From Shewanella sp. Arc9-LZ (GTDB lineage Bacteria > Pseudomonadota > Gammaproteobacteria > Enterobacterales > Shewanellaceae): a stretch of 64,000 bases of DNA. Every line of letters begins with the position of its first letter. The stretch's first letter is position 1. The stretch is taken from assembly GCF_010092445.1 (NCBI RefSeq), contig NZ_CP048031.1:2046001-2110000 (forward strand), in the 5' to 3' direction. A program made the position numbers and the translations under genes. The notes below the pieces were generated by a model. The model made no database searches, was not told where the DNA came from, and saw only the letters and a program-made list of their open reading frames with translations. Positions 8,100 to 20,209 of the stretch are shown here, one piece after another.

Positions 8100-10967
8100 A
8101 TGTTAGTTCAAAAGTCGTTGCTCGCGATATCGATATCATCTTTAATGGTATTCAATGTTGCTGCTCAAGATGTGCTTATTTCAGAGTACATAGAAGGCAG
8201 CAGTAATAACAAAGCAATTGAATTGTACAATCCAAGTTCGACAGCGATAGATTTGAGTAATTATGTGTTGTCGTTTTATTTTAATGGCAATACCGCAGCG
8301 ACAACCAATATTGCATTGAATGGCAATATTGCAGCCAACTCAACGTTTGTTATCGCCGATAATGACGCATCTGCAGAGATCCTTGCGCTTGCTCAACAGA
8401 CGAGTACAGCGAGCTTTTTTAATGGTGATGATGCCATTGTACTCAGTCACAATAGCGTAGTGATCGACTCTTTAGGACAAGTGGGTACAGACCCCGGTTC
8501 ACAATGGGGAGCAGGTGATTTATCGACCCAAAACAATACTCTTCGTCGTGACGCCACTCAATTAATTGCCGATACCATCATTGACGACGAAGTCACATTT
8601 ACTGGCTGGCAAGGTTTTGCTCAAGATGACATCAGCGATTTAGGTGTTTTCGCGGGTAATGATTCAGGTCCAACAGATCCGGTAGACCCAGTAGATCCAA
8701 CTGACCCAATAGAATTTGTCTGTTCACAAAGCGCAGTCGCAATCCATGACATTCAAGGGATGGATGACACAAGCCCTCTAGTGGGTTCAGACGTGGTGGT
8801 TGAAGCGATTGTGACGAGTAATCAACAAGCTGGGCTAAAGGGTATATTTATCCAAATGGCCGACAGCGAAGTCGATGCTGACATTAACACCTCAGAAGGT
8901 ATTTTTGTTTACAGCGGTAATCAATCACTTGACGTGAATGCCGGTGATAGAATTCGTTTACAAGCTTCTGTCGCCGAATATCAAGGCACAACTCAGTTGT
9001 CTAATGTGACTCAATTTGCGTTATGTGGTACTAACCTACCATTGCCTGTGGTTGCTACTGTCACATTGCCGTTAGCCGACAATCAACAACTTGAGCGTGT
9101 TGAAGGCATGCGGGTATTATTCGATCAATCTCTGGTGGTCAATGAAGTGTATAACTTGGGCCGTTATGGTGAAGTATCATTAGGCAGTAGTCGCCATTTT
9201 ATCGGTACTCAAGTTGCTTTACCTGGTGCAGCAGCGCTGGCAGTGACTGAAGCGAATGCCAGAGATAGTATCTTGTTGGATGATGGCTTAACCAGCCAAA
9301 ATCCTGAACAGATACCTTATCCAGCTCCTGGGTTATCAGCCTCAAATACCTTACGGGTAGGCGATTCTGTTACCGGGCTCGAGGGTATTATGCATTATGG
9401 CTTTAGCCAATATCGTGTGATGCCAACTCAAGTGGTCAATGTAGTGCAAAGTAACCCGCGACAATCTACTCCAGAGTTAGCGCTTGGCGCAGATCTTCGT
9501 GTCGCCAGTTTCAATGTGCTTAATTATTTCAACGGTGATGGCAACGGCAATGGATTTCCGACTGATCGCGGCGCCGACACATTATCTGAATTTGAGCGTC
9601 AACGCGTGAAAATTATCAGTGCAATGCATGCCATTAACGCTGATGTATTTGGTTTAATGGAAATTGAAAATGACGGCTATGGTAGTGATTCAGCCATTAA
9701 CGACTTAGTCAGCGGATTAAACCAAGCTATGGGAGCGGAGGTATACGCTTATGTTGTGCCTTCAGTGGCACAAATAGGTACCGATGCCATTGCTGTGGGA
9801 ATGATCTACCGTGCTGATAAAATCACTCCAACAGGTGATGCTCAAATATTATCTTCAGCTAATTCGCCTGTTGATGGAAATGGCGCGGCATTGTTTGATG
9901 ACGGTAAAAACCGTCCGATGTTAACGCAATCATTTATGCTCAATGGCCGTGAGGGCAGCATTGTTGTCGCCGTAAACCATTTAAAATCAAAAGGAAGTAG
10001 TTGCGACAGTAACAATGATCCTGATTTATTGGATGGCCAAGGTAACTGTAATTTAACCCGTACCCGGGCAACAGATGCTATTGGGCAATGGTTAATGGAG
10101 CAGTATCCAGAGCAAAAAATCTTGGTAATGGGTGATTTAAATGCTTATGCCAAAGAAAATCCACTCACTCAACTTGCCAGCCATGGCTATAGCGAATTAA
10201 ATGAGCATCTTGGCAGTGTTAATTCATACTCCTATGTGTTCTCGGGTGAGTCAGGCCAATTAGACCATGCATTAGCAAACCAAGCGTTATTGGATAATGT
10301 ATTAGCCATAACGGAATGGCACATCAATGCTGACGAGCCAAGGATCCTTGATTATAACCAAGAGTTTAAATCTGCTGCTCAGATACAAGATTTGTATCAA
10401 GCTGATGGCTTCCGCTCTTCAGACCATGATCCTGTGATTGTTTCACTGCAATTTGAGGTGAAAAATGAGCTCCCAATCGCCAGTTTTGATCATCAAATCA
10501 ATGGTAGCCAACTACAGGTTCAGTCTACCTCTGTTGATAATGATGGTGATATTACGTCATTAGAATGGGATTTTGGTGATGGTACTATCGTTAATGGTAC
10601 TGTTGCTAATGGAGAAACGGCTTCACATCAATATCTGCAATCAGGTAATTATCAAGTTCAGCTTACTGTTACTGACAATAAAGGTGAGGTTGTGACAACC
10701 GTGAAAACCATAAATGTGCTTGTTGAACCGGCTAATATAGCGCCAACTGCACAAATACACTTGGTTAACTTATGGTTTATGAAATTATTTATTTCAACGA
10801 GCTATGACCAAGACGGTTTTATTAAACGTCAAAACTGGCTATTTAATAATGGTCGAAAAGCACATGGGCCAATCGCGTTTAGTTTCAGTCGTCGCGATAA
10901 AGCTGTGTCACTGACGGTAGTCGATAATGACGATGAAAAAGACACTGCAACACTCAATTTTAGATAG
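8100..10967 (+). CDS. exeM: ExeM/NucH family extracellular endonuclease
   Basis: A large secreted DNase of 955 residues. Order of parts: signal peptide (1-22), lamin-tail domain (about 23-145), Asp/Pro linker (191-204), OB-fold domain like YhcR (about 206-310), endonuclease/exonuclease/phosphatase domain (about 465-785), a PKD domain with WDFGDG (about 790-873) and a second PKD-like tail (880-955). Catalytic motifs are visible: ASFNVLNYF, EIEND (521-525), NHLKSKG (626-632), GDLNAY (679-684) and SSDHDPV (773-779). In Shewanella the family degrades extracellular DNA in biofilms or for phosphorus supply. I see no C-terminal hydrophobic anchor, so it is probably released. It has its own terminator. 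Confidence 0.92.
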   Translation: MLVQKSLLAISISSLMVFNVAAQDVLISEYIEGSSNNKAIELYNPSSTAIDLSNYVLSFYFNGNTAATTNIALNGNIAANSTFVIADNDASAEILALAQQTSTASFFNGDDAIVLSHNSVVIDSLGQVGTDPGSQWGAGDLSTQNNTLRRDATQLIADTIIDDEVTFTGWQGFAQDDISDLGVFAGNDSGPTDPVDPVDPTDPIEFVCSQSAVAIHDIQGMDDTSPLVGSDVVVEAIVTSNQQAGLKGIFIQMADSEVDADINTSEGIFVYSGNQSLDVNAGDRIRLQASVAEYQGTTQLSNVTQFALCGTNLPLPVVATVTLPLADNQQLERVEGMRVLFDQSLVVNEVYNLGRYGEVSLGSSRHFIGTQVALPGAAALAVTEANARDSILLDDGLTSQNPEQIPYPAPGLSASNTLRVGDSVTGLEGIMHYGFSQYRVMPTQVVNVVQSNPRQSTPELALGADLRVASFNVLNYFNGDGNGNGFPTDRGADTLSEFERQRVKIISAMHAINADVFGLMEIENDGYGSDSAINDLVSGLNQAMGAEVYAYVVPSVAQIGTDAIAVGMIYRADKITPTGDAQILSSANSPVDGNGAALFDDGKNRPMLTQSFMLNGREGSIVVAVNHLKSKGSSCDSNNDPDLLDGQGNCNLTRTRATDAIGQWLMEQYPEQKILVMGDLNAYAKENPLTQLASHGYSELNEHLGSVNSYSYVFSGESGQLDHALANQALLDNVLAITEWHINADEPRILDYNQEFKSAAQIQDLYQADGFRSSDHDPVIVSLQFEVKNELPIASFDHQINGSQLQVQSTSVDNDGDITSLEWDFGDGTIVNGTVANGETASHQYLQSGNYQVQLTVTDNKGEVVTTVKTINVLVEPANIAPTAQIHLVNLWFMKLFISTSYDQDGFIKRQNWLFNNGRKAHGPIAFSFSRRDKAVSLTVVDNDDEKDTATLNFR

Positions 10968-11014
10968 GTAAATATTGTCGATATGTGAATAAATATTCAC
11001 GAAAAATAATGAGG

Positions 11015-11038
11015 AAGGCGCAACATGCGCCTTTTTTA
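11015..11038 (+). terminator. Terminator of the secreted nuclease gene
   Basis: Stem AAGGCGCA (11015-11022) with TGCGCCTT (11026-11033), 3-base loop, followed by TTTT. Confidence 0.85.
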
Positions 11039-12430
<1,392 letters not shown>

Positions 12431-12445
12431 CGGAGCAAAAAGTAG

Positions 12446-14833
12446 ATGAAATTCAGTGAATCTTGGCTTCGTGAGTGGGTTAACCCATCAGTAAGTCGTG
12501 ACGCATTATCACACCAAATCACCATGGCCGGTCTTGAAGTTGACGGTATTGATGCCGTAGCTGCCGATTTTAGCGGTGTTATTATTGGTGAAGTGGTTGA
12601 ATGTGGCCAACACCCAGATGCAGACAAATTACGCGTCACCAAAATCAATGTTGGCGGCGATGAGCTTATTGACATTGTTTGTGGAGCACCAAACTGCCGT
12701 TTAGGCTTAAAAGTGGCTGTAGCGATGGTTGGCGCTGTATTACCTGGCGATTTTAAAATTAAAAAAGCCAAGTTACGTGGTCAACCGTCAATGGGCATGT
12801 TGTGCTCGTATGGCGAGTTAGGTATGGACATCGAAAGTGATGGCATTATCGAATTACCACAAGATGCGCCTTTAGGCGTCAATGTGCGTGAATACTTGCA
12901 ATTAGATGACGCCATTATTGATGTTGATTTAACGGCTAACCGCGCTGATTGTTTAGGCATGGCAGGGCTTGCACGCGAAGTGGGTGTATTAAATCGCCAA
13001 GCAGTGACAGAGCCTTCCTGGGAAGCGGTAACGGCCACTATCGACGCGCCGTTTAGCATAAATGTTGTTGCACCAGATTTGTGCCCACGTTACTTAGGCC
13101 GTGTGGTTAAAAACATCAATGTTAAGGCTACTACGCCATTATGGATGCAAGAAAAATTGCGTCGTAGTGGTATTCGCTCAATCGATCCCATCGTTGATAT
13201 CACCAACTATGTGTTGATCGAATTTGGTCAGCCAATGCATGCGTTTGATTTAAATGCTTTAAACGGCGGTATTACCGTGCGTTTAGCTGATGGTGTTGAA
13301 AAGCTAACCTTACTGGATAGCAACGAAATTACCGTTCCAAGCGATACCTTAGTGATTGCAGACGACAAACAAGCGGTTGCGCTTGCGGGTGTGTTTGGCG
13401 GCGAAAGTACCGGTGTGAATGAAAACACCCAAGACATTCTTTTAGAGTGCGCTTTCTTTGCACCATTAGCCATCATGGGTAAATCTCGTCGCTTAGGCTT
13501 ACACACAGACGCGTCACACCGTTTTGAACGTGGTGTAGACCCTGAGTTGCAACATAAGGTTATGGACCGCGCTACACGCCTTGTATTAGATATTTGTGGT
13601 GGTGAAGCCGGGCAGGTGATTGAAGCCGTGTCTACTGAGCATTTGCCCGCAGCCGCTAATATCACTTTGCGTCGTAGCAAGTTAGATAAAAGCTTAGGCC
13701 ACTTTATTCCAGATTCTGACGTGGTTGAAATTCTAGAACGTTTAGGTTTTAGCGTGCAGACTAGCGGTGATGTATGGCATGTGACAACGGCTACCTATCG
13801 CTTTGATATGGCGATTGAAGAAGATTTAATCGAAGAAGTCGCCCGCATCTACGGCTACAACAACATTCCTAATATCGCCCCTCAAGCGGCGTTAAGCATG
13901 CCAGATCACAAAGAAGCGGATATTTCGTTAAAACGTGTGCGCAGTATATTTGTGGCTCGTGGTTTCCAAGAAGCGGTGACCTACAGCTTTGTCGACCCTA
14001 AGATGCAGAACATTGTTCATCCTGGCGAAGAAGCCATGGTATTGCCTAACCCGATTTCTGTCGAAATGTCAGCAATGCGCTTATCAATGTTTACTGGATT
14101 ATTGACCGCAGTAGGCTATAACCAGAGCCGTCAGCAAAATAGAGTACGTTTATTTGAGACCGGTTTACGCTTTGTTCCTGATGCACAAGCAGATTCTGGA
14201 GTTCGTCAACAAGCTATGCTGGGCGCGGTTATTTCCGGTGTTCAAAACGAAGAACATTGGTCAATGGAATCGAAAACTGTCGACTTCTTTGATTTAAAAG
14301 GTGATTTAGAAGCAATAATCGGCTTGACAGTTGCCTCTACAGAATTTAGCTTTAGAGGGGCAACACATCCTGCGCTGCATCCAGGTCAATGTGCTGAAAT
14401 ATTACGAAATAATCGAGTCATTGGTTACATCGGTGCTATCCATCCTAGTTTGGAAAAGCCGTTTGGACTCAATGGAAAAACAATTGTTTTTGAGTTAGAA
14501 CTGGATGCATTATTGCACGCCCGTTTGCCGCTAGCCCAAGCTGTATCTAAGTTTCCTGCCAATCGTCGCGACATCGCGGTAGTAGTAGATGAAACAGTTT
14601 CTGCAACTGATGTTATGAATTTGATAAGAAAAGTTGGCGAAAATCAGTTGGTTGGCTTAAACTTGTTCGATGTATACCAAGGTAAAGGTGTTGAGCCAGG
14701 CAAAAAGAGCCTAGCCATCGCACTTACGTTACAAGACACTACTCGTACACTTGAAGATAAAGATATTACTGAGACTATGGAATCAGTGGTATCGGCTCTA
14801 AAGACCGAGTTCAACGCATCGTTGAGGGATTAA
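12446..14833 (+). CDS. pheT: Phenylalanyl-tRNA synthetase beta subunit
   Basis: Beta subunit (795 residues) of PheRS, carrying editing and tRNA-anticodon recognition functions. The N-terminal [14 protein letters not shown], the EMAP/OB tRNA-binding domain (about 40-150, with HPDADKLRV), the B3/B4 editing domain, the B5 domain and the C-terminal anticodon-binding domain ([13 protein letters not shown] at about 700) are in the expected order and intact. AACGGAGC precedes the ATG. IhfA follows after 3 bases, so the genes are one transcription unit. Confidence 0.98.
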   Translation: MKFSESWLREWVNPSVSRDALSHQITMAGLEVDGIDAVAADFSGVIIGEVVECGQHPDADKLRVTKINVGGDELIDIVCGAPNCRLGLKVAVAMVGAVLPGDFKIKKAKLRGQPSMGMLCSYGELGMDIESDGIIELPQDAPLGVNVREYLQLDDAIIDVDLTANRADCLGMAGLAREVGVLNRQAVTEPSWEAVTATIDAPFSINVVAPDLCPRYLGRVVKNINVKATTPLWMQEKLRRSGIRSIDPIVDITNYVLIEFGQPMHAFDLNALNGGITVRLADGVEKLTLLDSNEITVPSDTLVIADDKQAVALAGVFGGESTGVNENTQDILLECAFFAPLAIMGKSRRLGLHTDASHRFERGVDPELQHKVMDRATRLVLDICGGEAGQVIEAVSTEHLPAAANITLRRSKLDKSLGHFIPDSDVVEILERLGFSVQTSGDVWHVTTATYRFDMAIEEDLIEEVARIYGYNNIPNIAPQAALSMPDHKEADISLKRVRSIFVARGFQEAVTYSFVDPKMQNIVHPGEEAMVLPNPISVEMSAMRLSMFTGLLTAVGYNQSRQQNRVRLFETGLRFVPDAQADSGVRQQAMLGAVISGVQNEEHWSMESKTVDFFDLKGDLEAIIGLTVASTEFSFRGATHPALHPGQCAEILRNNRVIGYIGAIHPSLEKPFGLNGKTIVFELELDALLHARLPLAQAVSKFPANRRDIAVVVDETVSATDVMNLIRKVGENQLVGLNLFDVYQGKGVEPGKKSLAIALTLQDTTRTLEDKDITETMESVVSALKTEFNASLRD

Positions 14834-14836
14834 AGT

Positions 14837-15136
14837 ATGGCACTTACCAAAGCCGAAATGGCAGAACATCTTTTTGAAACATTGGGCATTAACAAACGTG
14901 TGGCTAAAGAGATGGTTGAGTCTTTTTTTGAAGAAATTCGTGAAGCACTCGAAAGTGGTGAGCAGGTCAAGTTATCTGGCTTTGGCAACTTTGACCTTAG
15001 GGACAAGAATCAAAGACCGGGAAGGAACCCGAAAACTGGTGAAGATATTCCGATTTCTGCACGCCGTGTTGTTACCTTCCGTCCTGGACAGAAGTTAAAA
15101 TCACGTGTCGAAGCGGCAAACTCGGGTAAAAAATAG
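14837..15136 (+). CDS. ihfA: Integration host factor alpha subunit
   Basis: DNA-bending protein that forms a heterodimer with IhfB and shapes promoters, replication origins and recombination sites. The 99-residue HU/IHF fold is complete: [17 protein letters not shown], the [14 protein letters not shown] strand, the [13 protein letters not shown] arm containing the intercalating proline, and [10 protein letters not shown]. The RBS GAGGG lies in the end of pheT, implying translational coupling. A strong terminator follows. Confidence 0.98.
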   Translation: MALTKAEMAEHLFETLGINKRVAKEMVESFFEEIREALESGEQVKLSGFGNFDLRDKNQRPGRNPKTGEDIPISARRVVTFRPGQKLKSRVEAANSGKK

Positions 15137-15177
15137 TTCACTAGTTAATACGCCAATCCGAACGGATCTGTATTACG

Positions 15178-15213
15178 AAGAGCCACTCTTAATTGAGTGG
15201 CTCTTTTGTTTTT
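15178..15213 (+). terminator. Terminator of pheST-ihfA
   Basis: Stem AAGAGCCACTC (15178-15188) with GAGTGGCTCTT (15195-15205), 6-base loop, then a T-rich tail. Confidence 0.9.
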
Positions 15214-15451
15214 GAATTTGGTGAATGTAACCCACCGTTTGCTGCATCAGCTTGATATTGGCATGGTAACCAGTGTATTCGATACATCTTGCCCAGGCTG
15301 TTCTAAAGTAGGTGTGAGTAAGCTGTGCAACAAAGACGTTTGCTATTGTCTGGTATAATTTCTGTTTCACACTCATTAATCACTAGTATAATGCCTTCGT
15401 TATAATATGATTTTTTACCGTGGGTCACGGTCAGTTTATTTGGAGTTTCTT

Positions 15452-16387
15452 TTGGCACGACAAGCAAAATATTTTGATACTCGCTTTAATAAATCACTAT
15501 TGCATCCTCGTTACTGGGGAACATGGCTAGCTATCGCTGTGTTGTTTCTATTTGGCGTACTTCCCGCAAGCGTAAGAGATCCCATTGCGAGACTATTGGC
15601 TCGAGTCGTGATGAAAGTGGCCAAAAAACCATTGCGAATAGCAAAGGTGAACATTACCCATTGTTTTCCAGAAAAATCAGCTGAACAAGTCGATGAATTA
15701 ATCAAAAAAAATGTTGAGACATTTGTCATTACTTTATTATCGCAAGCAGAGCTGCTTATTCGTTCTACCGCGCACCTTAAACGACGTATTCAACTTAACG
15801 GTTTTGAGCATGTTAAAGCAGCTCGCGATGCTAAGCAGCCGATTATTTTCATCATGCCGCATGTATGGCCGATGGAGTACGCAGGTCTTCGTATTAACAT
15901 GGAAATACCTTTAGTGACTATGGCTAAGGCTCATCGCAATGGGTTATTTAATTGGTTTAGTAACCGGATGCGCAGCAGTCAAAATGGTCGCGTGTATATG
16001 CGTGAAGCAGGCATCAGAGCATTGTTAGCAGAGTTAAAAAATGATAACAGTTTTTTCTATTTACCAGATGAAGACTTAGGCCCTGAACAGAGTGTGTTTG
16101 CACCTTTTATGGGTACTGTTAAAGCGACGTTACCCGTGGTAGGGCGCTTAGCTCAAGCCGGCAATGCACAAGTTATGCCTGTTAAAATAGGATACGATCA
16201 ACAAGCTAAACAATTTATTATGACAGTGATGCCAGCGGTGAATCCTGATGAAATGATTGGCAAAGAAAACGAAGCTATCGCATTAAACAAAGTGGTTGAA
16301 CAAGTCATTAATGCTTATCCAGAGCAATATATGTGGTTTTTGAAATTACTTAAAACTCGTCCTCCGGGCGAGCAAGAATTTTACTAA
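15452..16387 (+). CDS. lpxM: Lipid A biosynthesis late acyltransferase, LpxM-type
   Basis: Inner-membrane acyltransferase that adds a secondary acyl chain to Kdo2-lipid A. The N-terminal part resembles E. coli LpxM closely (FDTRFNKSLLHPRYWGTWL), followed by a hydrophobic anchor (about 25-40). The catalytic HX4E motif is PHVWPME, His137 and Glu142. The ending FLKLLKTRPPGE is also LpxM-like. I chose TTG 15452 because GGAG lies 8 bases upstream and the product begins MARQAKYF; ATG 15407 would extend it by 15 residues without a clear RBS. The exact acyl chain and position cannot be told from sequence. It appears monocistronic. Confidence 0.88.
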   Translation: MARQAKYFDTRFNKSLLHPRYWGTWLAIAVLFLFGVLPASVRDPIARLLARVVMKVAKKPLRIAKVNITHCFPEKSAEQVDELIKKNVETFVITLLSQAELLIRSTAHLKRRIQLNGFEHVKAARDAKQPIIFIMPHVWPMEYAGLRINMEIPLVTMAKAHRNGLFNWFSNRMRSSQNGRVYMREAGIRALLAELKNDNSFFYLPDEDLGPEQSVFAPFMGTVKATLPVVGRLAQAGNAQVMPVKIGYDQQAKQFIMTVMPAVNPDEMIGKENEAIALNKVVEQVINAYPEQYMWFLKLLKTRPPGEQEFY

Positions 16388-16435
16388 AATATAACGACTA
16401 CCATGATATGAACACAATAATAATAAGAGGTTTAT

Positions 16436-17305
16436 ATGGATTTTAATGAGTTATTAGCGGCTTTATCGTTTGTGGTATTCACTTATGATAATCATCACAT
16501 CACCTTATTGCAGCTGTTGCAAGTGCCTCTCTACATATTTTTAGCGTGGTTTATTATCACTCGTGTTGGGCGATTGATTGTTAAAGCACTAAAACGTCGT
16601 AAAGTGGGCGCAGATGCCATTCACTTGTTCACTCGCATGTATTTTATTATCAGTATTGCGGTGCTGGTGTTTACCAGTATGGAAATTTTAAATATTCCAT
16701 TAACGGCATTTGCGTTTGTGTCTGGTGCGATAGCCATTGGGGTCGGTTTTGGTGCACAAAACATTATCAATAACTTTATCAGTGGTTGGATTTTAATGTG
16801 GGAACGGCCAATCCGTATCGGTGATTTTTTAGAAGTCGGTGAAGCCCGTGGAGTAGTGGAGTGTATTAATACTCGCTCAACCTTGATACGCCGAAATGAC
16901 GGGGTGCACATGCTAGTGCCTAACAGTCAGTTACTGGAAAATACCGTAACTAATTGGACCTTGATCGATAAAAATGCACGTACATTTGTTCGTGTTGGTG
17001 TCGCTTACGGTTCGGATGTGATTAAAGTGCGTGAGCTGATTTATCAAGTTATTGCTGAACGGGATGATATTCTGCCGCAACCTAAACCTTCTGTCTTATT
17101 TGAGGACTTTGGCGACAACGCATTGATTTTCGACTTAATATTCTGGGTCAGTGCAGTGTCAGAAACGGATATCCGCCGCCGTCGTAGCGAAATTCGCTTT
17201 AGAATGTATGAACTATTTAACGAGAATAATGTGGTGATAGCATACCCACAACGTGATTTGCATGTTAATGGTAATTTGACGATAACTCAAAGTCATAAAA
17301 TGTAA
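16436..17305 (+). CDS. MscS family mechanosensitive ion channel
   Basis: Probable inner-membrane channel protecting against osmotic shock. The 289-residue protein has about three membrane segments (near 22-42, 64-84 and 88-122). The last is the Gly/Ala-rich pore helix (FVSGAIAIGVGFGAQNIINN), followed by the beta domain with PIRIGDFLEV and the conserved VPNSQLLENTVTNWT. A soluble C-terminal alpha/beta domain completes it. AGAGG precedes ATG 16436. Which MscS subgroup it belongs to is not resolved. It converges on the his operon across a bidirectional terminator. Confidence 0.93.
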   Translation: MDFNELLAALSFVVFTYDNHHITLLQLLQVPLYIFLAWFIITRVGRLIVKALKRRKVGADAIHLFTRMYFIISIAVLVFTSMEILNIPLTAFAFVSGAIAIGVGFGAQNIINNFISGWILMWERPIRIGDFLEVGEARGVVECINTRSTLIRRNDGVHMLVPNSQLLENTVTNWTLIDKNARTFVRVGVAYGSDVIKVRELIYQVIAERDDILPQPKPSVLFEDFGDNALIFDLIFWVSAVSETDIRRRRSEIRFRMYELFNENNVVIAYPQRDLHVNGNLTITQSHKM

Positions 17306-17335
17306 ATAAAACCATTTTTATATCAATGTATATCA

Positions 17336-17363
17336 ACAAAAAAGACGCCGTAGCGTCTTTTTC
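17336..17363. terminator. Bidirectional terminator between the MscS channel gene and hisIE
   Basis: Stem AAAAGACGC with GCGTCTTTT (about 17340-17361) around CGTA. The flanking A run and T run allow it to act on both the plus-strand channel gene and the minus-strand his operon. Confidence 0.88.
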
Positions 17364-17388
17364 TATTTAATGCAGAAGGACTCGAAAA

Positions 17389-18009
17389 CTACTTGGCTTT
17401 ATTGTGGCGATCTAATAAGTTTTTATTAATATCAGCCATTGATAAGCCTTGGTCTTCAAGTAACACGATTAAGTGATACATCAAATCAGAGGCTTCATTC
17501 ACAAGCTCCTCTTTATCATGAGTCGCAGCAGCAAGTGCAGTTTCTAAACCTTCCTCACCGACTTTTTGGGCGATACGCTTAGTACCACGTTCAAATAGCG
17601 AGGCAGTATAGCTTGACTCAGCACTTTGGCCTTTACGTGAAATAATCAACTTGGTTATATTATCGATAAAAGGATGCGCGTTACCATCTTTCCAGCAGCT
17701 TTCTGTCCCAGTGTGACACGTTGGGCCGTTAGGAATAACTTGAACTAGAAAACTGTCGTTGTCGCAGTCTTTGTCGATAGCAATGAGATCAAGCGTGTTG
17801 CCTGAGGTTTCGCCTTTGGTCCATAGACGTTGTTTAGAACGACTAAAAAAAGTGACTTGTTTGGTGGCTAAGGTTTTCTCTAATGCAGCTTGGTCCATGT
17901 AACCTAGCATGAGGACTTTGCCCGTTAGGTGGTGCTGTATAACCGCTGGGATCAAGCCTTGTTGCTTGTCCCAATCTACGCCTGCGCTATCAAATTTGAG
18001 GTCTGTCAT
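17389..18009 (-). CDS. hisI: Bifunctional PR-AMP cyclohydrolase / PR-ATP pyrophosphatase
   Basis: Carries out steps 2 and 3 of histidine synthesis. The N-terminal HisI domain (about 1-115) has [30 protein letters not shown] and the zinc site near the [10 protein letters not shown] and [11 protein letters not shown] segments. The C-terminal HisE domain (about 120-206) has the all-alpha [13 protein letters not shown] pyrophosphatase motif. At 206 residues the fusion matches the enteric HisIE. It is the last gene of the his operon, 51 bases after hisF, and ends at a bidirectional terminator. Confidence 0.97.
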   Translation of the reverse strand: MTDLKFDSAGVDWDKQQGLIPAVIQHHLTGKVLMLGYMDQAALEKTLATKQVTFFSRSKQRLWTKGETSGNTLDLIAIDKDCDNDSFLVQVIPNGPTCHTGTESCWKDGNAHPFIDNITKLIISRKGQSAESSYTASLFERGTKRIAQKVGEEGLETALAAATHDKEELVNEASDLMYHLIVLLEDQGLSMADINKNLLDRHNKAK

Positions 18010-18060
18010 CTGTAATCTCTTTTTGGTAAGGCTATTTTCTAGTTTCGTAAAAGTCTAAGC

Positions 18061-18834
18061 CTATAAACGAATCGCGATGTTATTGGCGTGCAAGTATTGT
18101 TTTAACTCACCAATATCAATGATGCCTTTATGAAACACGCTTGCTGCTAATGCGGCATCAACCTTGGCAAGTTCAAACACTTCTTTAAAGTGCTCCATGG
18201 TGCCCGCACCGCCAGAAGCAATTAACGGTACATCGCAAATGGCGCGTACTATGCTGAGTTGTTTGATGTCATAACCACCGCGCACGCCGTCTTGGTTCAT
18301 GACGTTCAATACAATCTCGCCACAACCGCGTTTTTGCACTTCTTCAACCCAATCCTGAGTATACCATTGAGTGTCTTTGGTAGCGGCTTCATCCCCGGTA
18401 AACTGTTTTACTTTGTAACTGTCAGTTGCAGCATCATAAAATGAGTCAATGCCGATAACGATACACTGGCGGCCAAACTCATCTTGTAGGCGTGATATTA
18501 AACTCGGGTCGCTTAATGCAGGCGAGTTAATCGATATTTTATCAGCACCAAAGGCGAGTTTTTCGCGTGCTTGCTCGATGGTTTTAATGCCCCCGGCGAC
18601 ACAAAACGGAATATCAATTTGTTCAGCAACGCGGCTTACCCAAGATTTATCGATAACCCGGTCGTGCGCGCTGGCGGTAATGTCATAAAACACTAACTCA
18701 TCAGCGCCTTCTTCTGCATAACGGGCGGCGAGGGGAACGATGTCTCCAACAATCTCGTGATTGCGAAACTGCACCCCTTTAACCACTTTACCTTCGCGTA
18801 CATCAAGACACGGAACTATGCGTTTGGCCAGCAT
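18061..18834 (-). CDS. hisF: Imidazole glycerol phosphate synthase cyclase subunit
   Basis: Uses ammonia from HisH to make IGP and AICAR. A 257-residue half-barrel-duplicated TIM barrel starting [20 protein letters not shown], with the catalytic aspartates in PCLDV and in the [15 protein letters not shown] neighbourhood; phosphate-binding GGIKT and SGGAGTM are present. The start overlaps the end of hisA by 19 bases, so expression is probably coupled. Confidence 0.98.
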   Translation of the reverse strand: MLAKRIVPCLDVREGKVVKGVQFRNHEIVGDIVPLAARYAEEGADELVFYDITASAHDRVIDKSWVSRVAEQIDIPFCVAGGIKTIEQAREKLAFGADKISINSPALSDPSLISRLQDEFGRQCIVIGIDSFYDAATDSYKVKQFTGDEAATKDTQWYTQDWVEEVQKRGCGEIVLNVMNQDGVRGGYDIKQLSIVRAICDVPLIASGGAGTMEHFKEVFELAKVDAALAASVFHKGIIDIGELKQYLHANNIAIRL

Positions 18835-19553
18835 TGTATTGCCTCCTTAACGGTAAATTGGTTAATCAGTAAAGCTTTACCGATAATAATGCCCGATGCT
18901 TTGCTGTCGCGTACAGCGGCAACATTGTCAAGTGTTGCAATGCCACCAGAGGCTTGCCAAAGGATATGGGGATACGTTGCGGCAAGTTCCGTGTAGAGCT
19001 CGGTATTGGCGCCTGTTAAGGTGCCATCACGGCTGATATCAGTCACTAAAGCATGCTTAAGACCGACGGTTTCAAATTCAGCCACTAACGACTCTAATGA
19101 CTTACCGCCACCCGATTGCCAGCCCGATACCGCGACAATTTTGTCGCCGTTATCGTTAATATTGACATCAAGAGCCAAACAAATGGCATCGCTGCCGTAT
19201 TTTACAAACCAACTTTTGACCAGTTTAGGCTCTTTGACTGCAAGAGAGCCTATCACCACACGTTTAACACCAATGGCTAATAATTCCGCGACTTGCTCTT
19301 CGCTGCGAATACCGCCGCCGACTTGAATATCAACATCAAGTCCCGCAGCAAGTTCAGCAATTAATTGAGTTTGGCGTTTATTCGGATCTTTAGCACCCGT
19401 TAAGTCAACGATATGCAGCAATTTTGCCCCTTGGGCTTGATAAGACTGCAATTGTACCAGTGGACTTAAGTCAAAGGTGGTCTGTTTGTCATAGTCACCT
19501 TGGTACAAGCGCACCACTTGGCCGTCAATTAAATCAATGGCAGGAATAATCAC
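18816..19553 (-). CDS. hisA: Phosphoribosylformimino-AICAR ribotide isomerase
   Basis: Amadori isomerase of histidine synthesis, 245 residues, a TIM barrel related to His[21 protein letters not shown] holds the first catalytic Asp; [28 protein letters not shown] and ASGGIATL are the expected barrel motifs. Its start overlaps the hisH stop by four bases (ATGA type). Confidence 0.98.
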   Translation of the reverse strand: MIIPAIDLIDGQVVRLYQGDYDKQTTFDLSPLVQLQSYQAQGAKLLHIVDLTGAKDPNKRQTQLIAELAAGLDVDIQVGGGIRSEEQVAELLAIGVKRVVIGSLAVKEPKLVKSWFVKYGSDAICLALDVNINDNGDKIVAVSGWQSGGGKSLESLVAEFETVGLKHALVTDISRDGTLTGANTELYTELAATYPHILWQASGGIATLDNVAAVRDSKASGIIIGKALLINQFTVKEAIQCWPNA

Positions 19554-20200
19554 TGTGGTGTCCCCATGTTTAAGAAGTTCTGTAAAATTTGTGCGCCTAC
19601 TTTGGCACTTTTTTCTGGGTGGAATTGCACCCCAAAAAAGTTTCCTTTACCAATGGCGGCACTGAATGACTCGCCATAAGTGCTGCTGGCTAGGGTGTAC
19701 TCACTGATTGGCGCACGGTAGCTGTGAACAAAATACACGTAGCTGCCATTTTCAATGCCAACAAATAATGGGTGATCGCTCACCTCTATTTGATTCCAGC
19801 CCATGTGTGGCAGCGGTAAGCCTTTACTGTCTAGGTCGCCAATGTCTGTCGGCACTAATCCTAGACAGGTGATATTTTGCTCGCTGCGGCCGCCATGTTC
19901 ATTAGACAATGATGCCAGCATTTGCATGCCTAAACACACGCCCATAACAGGTTGCGTTAAGCTTTTAATTAGCTCGATAAGGTTCTTTTGTTTTAGGGCA
20001 TCCATGGCCGCACCAGCGGTGCCAACACCCGGTAGTACCACTCTTGCGGCGCTGCGGATGACATCAAAGTCAGCACTGACTAAGACATTGGCATTCAGAC
20101 GCTCAAAAGCGAACCGTACAGAGCTTAAATTGGCACAGCCGGTATCAATAATCACGGTAAGATCATTGGTAGCGTTTGAAGTATTCGATACTTGTGTCAC
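19550..20200 (-). CDS. hisH: Imidazole glycerol phosphate synthase glutaminase subunit
   Basis: Class I glutamine amidotransferase that feeds ammonia to HisF. The 216-residue protein shows the nucleophile elbow [11 protein letters not shown] and the VQFHPEKS catalytic His/Glu pair, together with the oxyanion-related PGVGTAG. The N-terminus has about ten extra polar residues before the [13 protein letters not shown] strand. It lies 9 bases after hisB and overlaps hisA. Confidence 0.97.
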   Translation of the reverse strand: MTQVSNTSNATNDLTVIIDTGCANLSSVRFAFERLNANVLVSADFDVIRSAARVVLPGVGTAGAAMDALKQKNLIELIKSLTQPVMGVCLGMQMLASLSNEHGGRSEQNITCLGLVPTDIGDLDSKGLPLPHMGWNQIEVSDHPLFVGIENGSYVYFVHSYRAPISEYTLASSTYGESFSAAIGKGNFFGVQFHPEKSAKVGAQILQNFLNMGTPQ

Positions 20201-20209
20201 ATGAACTCC

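Noticed and set aside
15173..15376. Minus-strand 67-codon frame between ihfA and lpxM
   Set aside because: It begins in the region upstream of lpxM and ends within the ihfA terminator, with no RBS and no family resemblance.
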